Positions 6,491-12,809 of a DNA stretch of 12,809 nt are shown here, in pieces (position 1 is the first letter of the stretch; the number at the start of each line of letters is the position of its first letter). The notes under the pieces are model-generated. The model was given only the letters and a program-made list of their open reading frames with translations, made no database searches and had not been told where the DNA came from. Location: positions 1 through 12,809 of the forward strand of contig JAWLHS010000044.1 of the NCBI GenBank assembly GCA_041690235.1, in the 5' to 3' direction. The position numbers and the translations under genes were made by a program. The stretch comes from SLSG01 sp041690235. Lineage in GTDB: Bacteria > Bacteroidota > Bacteroidia > Bacteroidales > UBA7960.

Positions 6491-7768
6491 ATGGCCATAC
6501 TACTCAAAAATGCAACGTTCATAGACTGGGAAACCCTGGCGTTCTACAATACCGATTTGTTCGTTGAAGAGGGGCAGGGCAAGGGCGTGGAAAAATTTGA
6601 AAGCAACAGGCAGGGCAAGGATTACGGGGCCTGCACCATGATTGACTGCAGCGGCAAACTGGTCACACGGGCCTTTGCCGTGGCCCATCACCATGTGTAC
6701 TCTGCACTGGCCAGGGGAATGCCTGCTCCAAAACAAAAACCCTCCAATTTTCCGGAGATTCTCCGCTATGTCTGGTGGACCCTGGACAAATGCCTGGATC
6801 CGGAATCCATCAGGTATAGCGCATTGGTTACGGCCATGGCCTCAGCGAAGGCAGGCTCCACCTTCGTCATTGACCATCATGCTTCCCCCAACGCCATTGC
6901 GGGATCATTGGAGATCATTGCCGAAGCATTCAATGAGGTTGGCGTCGGCCATCTTCTTTGTTATGAGGTGACCGACCGTGATGGAGCGGACAGGGCCCGG
7001 GCAGGCCTTGAGGAGTCGGAGGCTTACCTGGAAAAGGGGCAGGGACTCGTGGGATTACATGCTTCCTTTACCGTCGGGGATGAAACCCTTTACCGGGCTG
7101 TGGACCTCATGAAGCGAACGGACACGGGGGTGCATATTCATGTGGCAGAGGACCTGTATGATCAGGAACATTGCCTGAGGCATCACCAAAAAAGGGTGAT
7201 TCCCCGGCTGCTGGACGCCGGTGCCATGGATTCACCCAAAACCATCCTGGTGCACGGACTTCACCTGGATGGGCAGGAAAGGGACATGATACGACGGTCG
7301 CCATGCTGGTTGGTACAAAACATGGAGAGCAACCTCAAAAACAAGGTGGGCTTTTTTAATGGCGCGGGTTTGGGCAACAACATCATGCTCGGGACCGACG
7401 GGATGCACAGCGATATGGTACAAAGCCTGAAGGCGGCATTTTTTGTGGGACAACAATTTGATGAGATTGACCTTCAGAAAGCCTACCAGCGCTTCAGGAA
7501 TGTTCACCGATACATCAGTTCAAACGGGTTTACGGGCAGTGGGGAGAATGACCTGGTTGTTCTGGACTATGACCATCCGACAGAAATCAATAAGGAAAAC
7601 TTTTTGGGCCATTTGTTGTTTGGATTGAATGCAAGTCATGTCAGGGACGTGATCTCAGGGGGGAAATGCATTGTGAGAAACCGGCGGCTCCAAACCATTG
7701 ATCAGGAGGAGGTTCTGCATAAATCCAGGGAGGCTGCCACCAGGTTGTGGAAGAGAATGAGGCAGTAG
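6491..7768 (+). CDS. ssnA: SsnA-like metal-dependent amidohydrolase (chlorohydrolase/guanine deaminase superfamily)
   Basis: The 425-residue protein aligns by eye with SsnA aminohydrolases (~440 residues): IDCSGKLV, then the HxH metal motif H66-x-H68 followed by YSALARGM, NFPEIL with YVWWTLDKCL, FVIDHHASPNAIAGSLE, LCYEVTDRDG, HIHVAED (H217, E220), LVHGLHLD (H255/H258), NLKNKVG and GTDGMHSD (D303). These supply the expected metal ligands and acid/base residues for a cyclic amidine or amide hydrolase, probably cytoplasmic. SsnA genes commonly neighbour xdhD and related selenium/purine-catabolism genes, which matches its position after the XDH-like gene. Odd points: the usual KLVMPG(L/F)xN before HxH is KLVTRAFAVA, and the usual HNPxSN is Q276-N-M-E-S-N. 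The N-terminal beta-sandwich strands are also poorly recognisable around an in-frame repeat (GQGKG / RQGKD). ATG 6491 is chosen; an upstream TTG at 6434 would add a T-run-encoded hydrophobic peptide. Function in purine ring opening is inference. Confidence 0.78.
   Translation: MAILLKNATFIDWETLAFYNTDLFVEEGQGKGVEKFESNRQGKDYGACTMIDCSGKLVTRAFAVAHHHVYSALARGMPAPKQKPSNFPEILRYVWWTLDKCLDPESIRYSALVTAMASAKAGSTFVIDHHASPNAIAGSLEIIAEAFNEVGVGHLLCYEVTDRDGADRARAGLEESEAYLEKGQGLVGLHASFTVGDETLYRAVDLMKRTDTGVHIHVAEDLYDQEHCLRHHQKRVIPRLLDAGAMDSPKTILVHGLHLDGQERDMIRRSPCWLVQNMESNLKNKVGFFNGAGLGNNIMLGTDGMHSDMVQSLKAAFFVGQQFDEIDLQKAYQRFRNVHRYISSNGFTGSGENDLVVLDYDHPTEINKENFLGHLLFGLNASHVRDVISGGKCIVRNRRLQTIDQEEVLHKSREAATRLWKRMRQ
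6573..6620 (+). repeat. 12-nt direct repeat within the ssnA-like gene
   Basis: GGCAGGGCAAGG occurs at 6573-6584 and again at 6609-6620, exactly 36 nt apart and therefore in the same reading frame. It encodes GQGKG and RQGKD in the N-terminal part of the hydrolase. It may mark a small duplication or simply biased composition. Confidence 0.5.
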
Positions 7769-7783
7769 GGGCATTGATTCATG

Positions 7784-7795
7784 CGAAAGATTTCG
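7784..7795. promoter_or_regulatory. Short inverted repeat upstream of the leucine-degradation genes
   Basis: CGAAA-GA-TTTCG is a perfect 5-bp inverted repeat with a 2-nt spacer, 66 nt before the carboxylase beta start and just ahead of a promoter-like sequence. The spacer is too small for an RNA hairpin of full stem length, so a protein-binding site is more plausible than a terminator. The arms are short and chance occurrence is possible. Confidence 0.2.
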
Positions 7796-7824
7796 TAAAT
7801 CCCGGTTTTATTGCCTTTTTTCGT

Positions 7825-7832
7825 TAGTTTAG
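7825..7832 (+). promoter_or_regulatory. Possible -7 box for the methylcrotonyl-CoA carboxylase operon
   Basis: TAGTTTAG follows a run of T and precedes an A/T-rich leader of ~30 nt before the GTG start at 7862. It matches TAnnTTTG at 7 of 8 positions. No good TTTG box is found about 19-20 nt upstream, so support is modest. The position, in the 93-nt gap where gene content switches from the heterocycle module to leucine degradation, is sensible for an operon promoter. Confidence 0.25.
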
Positions 7833-7861
7833 CAATTAAAATCACCTTTTCTTTTAAAAAC

Positions 7862-9466
7862 GTGGATAAAATTCGTTCACATATCCGGCACGACCAGGAG
7901 TTTAAGGAAAACCGGGCGTTTAACCTCAGGCTGTTGGAAACACATCGTGAAATCATGGACCGGGTGATGCTCGGTGGCCCGTCTCATGCCGTCGAAAAGC
8001 ACCGTCTGAGGAACAAATTGCTTGCCCGGGAGCGCATCGATCTTTTGCTGGACCCGAATACCCCGTTTCTGGAGCTGTCCACCCTTGCGGCATACGGACA
8101 GTACGGCGATGGTTTTCCTTCGGCAGGGATCATTACCGGGGTGGGGGTCATCCACGGGCATGAGGTGTTGGTCATCGCCAACGATGCGACCGTTAAGGGG
8201 GGTACCTATGTGAAGGAAACAATACGTAAACATATCCGGGCCCAGGAGATCGCCATGCAGAATAAACTTCCCTGTATTTATATGGTGGACTCCGGGGGAG
8301 TGTTTCTCCCGGAACAGGCCGAGGTGTTTCCCGATAAGGATGACTTCGGGCGAATCTTTTTTAACCAGGCCCGGCTTTCTGCCGAAGGGATTCCTCAGAT
8401 CGCCATCGTGATGGGAAGCTGTACGGCCGGAGGTGCATACATCCCGGCCATGAGCGACGAAACCATTATCGTGAAGAACCAGGGGACGATCTTCATCGGC
8501 GGTCCGCCACTGGTGAAGGCGGCGACAGGGGAGGAGGTGACCCCCGAGGAACTTGGCGGGGCCGAAGTGCACACCACCAAATCTGGGGTGGCAGACCATT
8601 TTGCTGAAAATGACCAGCATGCCATCGCCATTTGCCGGAATATCTTTGAAACCATGCAGCCGGCACAAAAACAGCCGCTTGAGAGGGTGGGCGTTGAAGA
8701 ACCCGCTTACGATCCTGAAGAATTGCTTGGCCTGATTCAGTCGAATCCCAAAAAACAAACCGATCCTTATGAGCTGATCGCACGGATTATCGACGGAGGG
8801 TACTTCCATGAATTCAAAGCCAGGTATGCCACCACGCTTGTGACGGGCTTTGCCCGGATCATGGGTTACCCCATTGGCATTATCGCCAACAACGGGGTGC
8901 TCTTTGCAGAGTCATCCCTGAAAGGGACCCACTTTATCGAACTGTGCAATTTCCGGAAAATACCCATTCTTTTTCTGCAAAACATCACCGGCTTTATGGT
9001 TGGGAAGACTTATGAGAACGCCGGACTGGCCAGGGACGGTGCAAAGCTGGTTCATGCAGTGGCCAACGCCAATGTGCCGAAAATTACCATCATTACCGGC
9101 GGCTCATACGGGGCGGGAAACTATGCCATGGCAGGCAGGGCCTTCGATCCCCATTTCCTGTTTATGTATCCCGGATCACGCATCTCTGTGATGGGGGGAG
9201 CCCAGGCCGCCAACGTGCTGGCACAGGTTAAGATTGATCAGATGGAGGCGGCCGGACGGCCGGTGGATCCGAACGAAATTGAAGAAATGAAGGCGGGCAT
9301 ACTGGAAAAATACGAAGAAGAGGGATCCGCCTATTACAGCACTTCCCGTCTGTGGGATGACGGCATTATAGAACCCATGCAAACCCGGCAGGTGGTGGCA
9401 ATGGCCATTGCCATATCCCTGAATAGGGTTTATGCCCAACCGCGCAGCGGGGTTTACAGGATGTAA
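7862..9466 (+). CDS. liuB: 3-methylcrotonyl-CoA carboxylase, beta (carboxyltransferase) subunit
   Basis: The 534-residue protein has the two crotonase-fold halves of acyl-CoA carboxyltransferases. The methylcrotonyl type, rather than propionyl type, is indicated by GSCTAGGAYIPAMSDE (185-200), QGTIFIGGPPLVKAATGE (ending ~224), EELGGAEVH and SGVADHFAENDQHA, then NNGVLFAESSLKGTHF, and in the second half NITGFMVGK, GSYGAGNYAM and YPGSRISVMGGAQAANVLA. The length is close to the usual ~535. It transfers carboxyl from biotin on the alpha subunit to 3-methylcrotonyl-CoA in leucine breakdown. The GTG at 7862 is chosen because the sequence from DKIRSHI onward matches where family members begin, while an upstream in-frame TTG at 7811 would translate the T-rich leader into an unlikely peptide. 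It is followed 10 nt later by the hydratase gene and then the alpha subunit, the normal liu gene company. Confidence in family is high; the start codon is less certain. Confidence 0.92.
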   Translation: MDKIRSHIRHDQEFKENRAFNLRLLETHREIMDRVMLGGPSHAVEKHRLRNKLLARERIDLLLDPNTPFLELSTLAAYGQYGDGFPSAGIITGVGVIHGHEVLVIANDATVKGGTYVKETIRKHIRAQEIAMQNKLPCIYMVDSGGVFLPEQAEVFPDKDDFGRIFFNQARLSAEGIPQIAIVMGSCTAGGAYIPAMSDETIIVKNQGTIFIGGPPLVKAATGEEVTPEELGGAEVHTTKSGVADHFAENDQHAIAICRNIFETMQPAQKQPLERVGVEEPAYDPEELLGLIQSNPKKQTDPYELIARIIDGGYFHEFKARYATTLVTGFARIMGYPIGIIANNGVLFAESSLKGTHFIELCNFRKIPILFLQNITGFMVGKTYENAGLARDGAKLVHAVANANVPKITIITGGSYGAGNYAMAGRAFDPHFLFMYPGSRISVMGGAQAANVLAQVKIDQMEAAGRPVDPNEIEEMKAGILEKYEEEGSAYYSTSRLWDDGIIEPMQTRQVVAMAIAISLNRVYAQPRSGVYRM

Positions 9467-9476
9467 TTTGACTGGA

Positions 9477-10307
9477 ATGATTGTTTTTCGTCGTATTGAA
9501 ACAAGTCTAGAGCAGGGGGTCTGTACGATCTTTCTGTCGCGCGAAGAAAGCCGCAATGCCCTTGACGGGCAAATGGTCGGGGAATTATTAAGCTGTCTTG
9601 AGTCCCTTAAAGAAGATGAAGCCTGCCGGGTGGTTATCTTAAGGGGTAAAGGTTCCGTTTTTTGTGCCGGCGGAGATCTGAACTGGATGCTGGACAAAAA
9701 CAGCCGGAGCCAAACGGGAAGGCCGTCTGATTTGCTGTCTAGCTTGTTTTTTGAATTGTATCATTTCCCAAAGCCCCTGATCTCTTATGTGCACGGTTAC
9801 GCCATGGGTGGGGCACTGGGGTTGATTGCCTGTTCAGATTTTGTTTTTGCCGAGGAGGATGCCTATATGGCTTTCTCGGAAGTGAAGCTCGGATTGATTC
9901 CTGCGACCATCTCACCTTACGTGGTGAAGCGGATCGGTGAGTTTCGTGCCCGGCAGCTCATGCTAACCGGCGACAGGATCAGTGCGGCGGAGGCCGAAAG
10001 AGTCGGACTGGCAGATGTTGTCGTTCCCTGTCATGAAAACGACAAAGCAGGAGTTGCAGAAGAGATGCTCCAAAAACTCTCGCGCCGGCTTGCCGGGAAT
10101 GCCCCGCTGGCCCTGCAGGCTTTAAAGCAACTCCTCCCTTTCGTATCGCGGGCTGCCATCGATGGTGAGCTGGTTTCATATACGTCCGACCTTCTTTCAA
10201 GGATCAGCCAAAGCCATGAAGCCAGCGAGGGAATCAATGCCTTTCTGGAGAAGCGCAAGCCCCGGTGGGCAGGCGGAGAAAAAAACAGAGACCATGCAGC
10301 AGATTAA
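9477..10307 (+). CDS. liuC: Enoyl-CoA hydratase/isomerase, LiuC-type methylglutaconyl-CoA hydratase
   Basis: The 276-residue crotonase-fold protein shows SREESRNALDGQM, the oxyanion-hole loop VFCAGGDLNWM, and the second-half block GYAMGGALGLIACSD...FSEVKLGLIPATISPYVVKRIG. E135 corresponds to the catalytic Glu164 of rat enoyl-CoA hydratase, while the position of Glu144 is glycine (G115). The GLIACSD / FSEVKLGLIPA / ISPYV combination is the pattern I associate with bacterial LiuC (methylglutaconyl-CoA hydratase), so the missing glutamate is a subfamily trait, not decay. It would hydrate 3-methylglutaconyl-CoA to HMG-CoA. Lying between the two carboxylase subunit genes fits that step exactly. 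ATG 9477 is chosen, preceded by CTGGA; an in-frame TTG at 9468 and an ATG at 9432 inside the previous gene are less likely. The 3' end overlaps the next gene by 14 nt, suggesting translational coupling. Confidence 0.87.
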   Translation: MIVFRRIETSLEQGVCTIFLSREESRNALDGQMVGELLSCLESLKEDEACRVVILRGKGSVFCAGGDLNWMLDKNSRSQTGRPSDLLSSLFFELYHFPKPLISYVHGYAMGGALGLIACSDFVFAEEDAYMAFSEVKLGLIPATISPYVVKRIGEFRARQLMLTGDRISAAEAERVGLADVVVPCHENDKAGVAEEMLQKLSRRLAGNAPLALQALKQLLPFVSRAAIDGELVSYTSDLLSRISQSHEASEGINAFLEKRKPRWAGGEKNRDHAAD

Positions 10308-12270
10308 GAAAGTATTGGTGGCCAACCGGGGTGAGATTGCCGTGCGCATCTTAAAAACCCTTCGTGAGATGGGGGTTGCCAGTGTGGCCATCTATTCAGA
10401 TGCGGATGCCCGGTCTGTGCATGCCCGGAGGGCGGATGAAAGCTTTCGGATGACGGGGAGCGGACTGGCGGAAACATATCTGGACGCAGGGCAGATCATC
10501 AAACTGGCGAAGCAGTCCGGTGCCGACGCCATTCATCCTGGATATGGCTTTTTATCAGAATCGGCCGTGTTTTCTGCCGCGGTCCGCGAAGCAGGCCTGC
10601 ATTTTATTGGTCCGGGAACAGAGGCCATCCGGCTCATGGGGAACAAATCCGGGGCCCGGAAACTGGTTGCCGGAATGGGCATCCCCATTATTGAAGGAGC
10701 CACCGGGAAGGCAAAGGTGTTGGGGAAAAAAGCATCTGAAATCGGCTACCCTGTTCTGGTTAAAGCCGCAGGCGGAGGAGGGGGCAAGGGAATGCGGATC
10801 GTTCATTCGTCCGGTCAGCTGGATGAGGTCCTCGAAACCACGCAAAGGGAGGCCCTTAACTACTTCGGGAATGATGAGGTCTATATTGAAAAGTACCTTG
10901 AAAACCCGCGCCATGTGGAGGTGCAACTTTTGGCAGATTTCCACGGGCATGTGGTCTCTCTTTTTGAGCGGGAATGCTCCATACAGCGAAGATACCAGAA
11001 GATCATCGAAGAGTCTCCCAGTCCGACGATCAACAACCATCTCAGGAAAAAGCTCATGGAGGCCGCGAAGGCCATTGCCGCAAAGATTGCCTATACCAGT
11101 GCCGGGACCATCGAATTCCTGGTGGTTGGCGACGACTTTTATTTTCTTGAAATGAATACCCGCATACAAGTTGAGCATCCGGTGACTGAGATGGTAACCG
11201 GCATCGATATTGTCAGGGAACAACTGAATATCTCCATGGGAAAGCCCCTTGCCTTTGCCCAGGAAGATTTGCGCATGCAGGGCCACGCCATTGAGGCCAG
11301 GGTATATGCAGAGGACCCTGCCCGCAATTTCATCCCCTCCCCCGGCAAAATCATTCACTACCAGGAGCCCGTTATGCCGGGATTGCGGATAGATACTGCC
11401 ATGGAGTCCGGCGCCATGGTCAGCAGCGAGTTTGATCCAATGATCAGCAAAGTCATCAGCCATGCCTCAACGCGTAAGGAAGCCCTGGAAAAATTGCAGC
11501 AGGGTCTGTCCGGGTATTCGGTACATGGGATCCGCACCAACCTTTCTTTTCTTAGTGCTGTGCTTAGGTCGGAAGCGTTTAAAAAGGGAAATACAGATAC
11601 TGGTTTTTGTGACCGGCTGATGTTGAATGGTCACGAACCGCCGTCGGACGAAAATGATGAGATTCTGCTGGCGGCTTTTCTCTTTGCTTCCAGGGAAAAT
11701 GGTCCGGGCAAGCCGGGGATTTGGAACCAGCTCGGGTATTGGAGACTGCTTATGTCTCCCGAACTCCTGATCAATGAACGTGTGGTGAAGCGCCGGTTGG
11801 TGTCAAGGAATCGTCTGCTGTTCCAGATGGAGCGTCAAGGCAAGCTGGAAAACTATCGTCTGCTGAAAAAAGAACAACATGACCTCGTATTGGAAGCAGC
11901 AGGTGAGGTTCACCAGCTGAGATACACCCCTGCAGCAGATCATTCGGTTTGGATTCAGAAAGGTCCGGATACATTCAGGGTCAGGTATGCACAGCGAATT
12001 GAGGACCGGGAACTGATCGGTATGGGCCACAACCCTGTTTCGTCCGGGAACAGCGTTGTGAAAGCACCCATGCACGGGAAAGTCGTCAAATTAAACGTAA
12101 GAGAATCGGATGTGGTTGACAGGGGAGATACCCTGCTTATTCTGGAATCCATGAAAATGGAGAACCGTATTGTCGCAACGGCCAGGGGCAGGATAAAAAG
12201 CATTGCGGTAGAACCCGGGATGTTTGTTGCTGACAATGCCCCGCTGGTTTACCTGTCAGATGTGTCATAA
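10294..12270 (+). CDS. liuD: 3-methylcrotonyl-CoA carboxylase, alpha subunit (biotin carboxylase + biotin carrier)
   Basis: The 658-residue protein begins at ATG 10294 with KKVLVANRGEIAVRI, the canonical start of the biotin carboxylase domain. HPGYGFLSE, the ATP-grasp loop KAAGGGGGKGM (157-167), RHVEVQLLAD, ERECSIQRRYQKIIEE and FLEMNTRIQVEHPVTE follow, covering roughly residues 1-445. A linker/BT-type domain spans ~450-585. The biotinyl carrier domain is C-terminal, with ESMKMEN and the predicted biotinylated lysine K621; this varies from the common EAMKMEH. It uses ATP and bicarbonate to carboxylate biotin, which the beta subunit encoded upstream uses on 3-methylcrotonyl-CoA. Sequence alone does not separate methylcrotonyl from propionyl or geranyl alpha subunits; the call rests on the LiuB-type partner and LiuC neighbour. 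The start lies 14 nt inside the hydratase gene. A longer in-frame reading from 10162 overlaps that gene by 146 nt and is not credible. Confidence 0.9.
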   Translation: MQQIKKVLVANRGEIAVRILKTLREMGVASVAIYSDADARSVHARRADESFRMTGSGLAETYLDAGQIIKLAKQSGADAIHPGYGFLSESAVFSAAVREAGLHFIGPGTEAIRLMGNKSGARKLVAGMGIPIIEGATGKAKVLGKKASEIGYPVLVKAAGGGGGKGMRIVHSSGQLDEVLETTQREALNYFGNDEVYIEKYLENPRHVEVQLLADFHGHVVSLFERECSIQRRYQKIIEESPSPTINNHLRKKLMEAAKAIAAKIAYTSAGTIEFLVVGDDFYFLEMNTRIQVEHPVTEMVTGIDIVREQLNISMGKPLAFAQEDLRMQGHAIEARVYAEDPARNFIPSPGKIIHYQEPVMPGLRIDTAMESGAMVSSEFDPMISKVISHASTRKEALEKLQQGLSGYSVHGIRTNLSFLSAVLRSEAFKKGNTDTGFCDRLMLNGHEPPSDENDEILLAAFLFASRENGPGKPGIWNQLGYWRLLMSPELLINERVVKRRLVSRNRLLFQMERQGKLENYRLLKKEQHDLVLEAAGEVHQLRYTPAADHSVWIQKGPDTFRVRYAQRIEDRELIGMGHNPVSSGNSVVKAPMHGKVVKLNVRESDVVDRGDTLLILESMKMENRIVATARGRIKSIAVEPGMFVADNAPLVYLSDVS

Positions 12271-12356
12271 CCCGCCTTATTTATGTTGAACAAATTTTTT
12301 TTTTTCATTAACAGAACCTTGGGCTTAAAAGTTTGTTAATCTATCCTTAACCAATA
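12271..12356 (+). promoter_or_regulatory. Intergenic gap with T11 tract and promoter-like boxes
   Basis: The 86-nt AT-rich gap contains an 11-T run (12295-12305) without a clear preceding GC hairpin, so it is not a convincing intrinsic terminator. TTTC at 12303-12306 and AAAGTTTG at 12328-12335 are separated by 21 nt and loosely fit the Bacteroidota -33/-7 pattern (TTTG / TAnnTTTG), each with one mismatch. A separate start of transcription for the acyl-CoA dehydrogenase is possible. Confidence 0.3.
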
Positions 12357-12809
12357 ATGGAACATATGATAACCAGTCCGTTTTTAACAAAGGCGCATGA
12401 AGTACTAAGGGCCAGGGTTCGGGCGTTTGCCGAAAATGAGATCCGGCCCCTTGCGGCTGAACTGGATGAGAAAGAGGAGTTTTCGATTGAACTCACCAAA
12501 AAGATGGGGAAGGAGGGTTTTTTCGGGATTCAGGCCCCCACCGAATATGGGGGGCAGGCCCTGGATACCCTTTCTTATATTATTATTGTGGAGGAACTGG
12601 CCCGGGTAGATTCTTCCCAGGCCGCCACTGTTGCGGCTGTTAACTCATTGGGAATATCACCTTTGTTAAAATATGGAACAGAGGAGCAGAAAAGAAAATT
12701 TATTCCGCCCTTGTGCACCGGCGAAACGGTCTGGGCCTTTGGCCTGACAGAGGACAATGCCGGTTCTGACGCCATGGGTTCAGAAACAAGGGCTGAACTT
12801 CTTGACGGA
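12357..12809 (+). CDS. Acyl-CoA dehydrogenase, N-terminal part (3'-truncated by the window edge)
   Basis: The frame stays open from ATG 12357 to the last base, giving 151 residues of a protein normally ~380 long. It shows the acyl-CoA dehydrogenase N-terminal helical domain: VRAFAENEIRPLAAELDEKEEF, the QAPTEYGGQALD turn, VEELARVDSSQA, GTEEQKRKFIPPL with CTGE, then the start of the FAD/substrate-binding beta domain WAFGLTEDNAGSDAMG. The enzyme oxidises an acyl-CoA to the 2-enoyl-CoA, passing electrons to ETF. Next to liuB, liuC and liuD it could be isovaleryl-CoA dehydrogenase (liuA), but the catalytic glutamate and specificity regions are beyond the window, and the TEDNAGSD motif is shared by short-chain and branched-chain types, so I leave the symbol blank. 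A second ATG at 12366 has a GGA four bases before it and is an equally possible start. Confidence 0.85.
   Translation, partial: MEHMITSPFLTKAHEVLRARVRAFAENEIRPLAAELDEKEEFSIELTKKMGKEGFFGIQAPTEYGGQALDTLSYIIIVEELARVDSSQAATVAAVNSLGISPLLKYGTEEQKRKFIPPLCTGETVWAFGLTEDNAGSDAMGSETRAELLDG

Noticed and set aside
7877..8809. Antisense open frame of 310 codons opposite the carboxylase beta gene
   Set aside because: It mirrors a highly conserved gene and has no recognisable motif or plausible separate start region.
10520..11155. Same-strand, other-frame open reading of 211 codons inside the carboxylase alpha gene
   Set aside because: It overlaps the ATP-grasp core entirely in another frame and has no recognisable family features.
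10555..11463. Antisense open frame of 302 codons opposite the biotin carboxylase domain
   Set aside because: Same reason: shadow of a conserved gene, low-complexity composition, no domain.
12271..12310. Intrinsic terminator after the carboxylase alpha gene
   Set aside because: The T-run is present but no GC-rich hairpin precedes it.

Overview
The window looks like a piece of a Bacteroidota chromosome. This is inferred from a carbohydrate-active surface or secreted protein tail, weak or absent Shine-Dalgarno sites, fragments resembling the TTTG / TAnnTTTG promoter type, and a complete-looking methylcrotonyl-CoA carboxylase cluster. No rRNA or other marker gene is present, so the lineage cannot be fixed further. 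All supported genes lie on the + strand and the sequence is densely coding. I see no tRNA, rRNA, CRISPR array, transposase or integrase.

Region 1 (1-867) is the 3' end of a large protein with a fibronectin III-like segment and a C-terminal carbohydrate-binding (CBM6/35-like) module. It is probably the tail of a glycoside hydrolase whose catalytic part lies outside the window.

Region 2 (940-7768) is a four-gene, co-directional catabolic module: two different fold-type II pyridoxal-phosphate enzymes (one with a unique C-terminal extension, one threonine-synthase-like with a zinc ribbon), a fused [2Fe-2S]/molybdopterin hydroxylase of the xanthine dehydrogenase family lacking an FAD domain, and an SsnA-like zinc amidohydrolase. 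The combination of an XDH, SsnA and a fold-II ammonia-lyase-type PLP enzyme recalls the anaerobic purine/urate degradation clusters known from enterobacteria and gut Firmicutes (xdhD, ssnA, ygeX and others). Here it appears in a reduced and altered form: no ygeW, ygeY, ygfK or hyuA is in the window. Its substrate is the main open question.

Region 3 (7862-12809) is a leucine/isovalerate (liu) degradation cluster. It holds the methylcrotonyl-CoA carboxylase beta subunit, a LiuC-type methylglutaconyl-CoA hydratase, and the biotin-carrying alpha subunit, which are tightly packed. After an 86-nt gap with a promoter-like sequence comes the start of an acyl-CoA dehydrogenase that runs off the window edge. 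Together these would convert an acyl-CoA such as isovaleryl-CoA to 3-methylcrotonyl-CoA, then 3-methylglutaconyl-CoA, then HMG-CoA. HMG-CoA lyase is not in the window.
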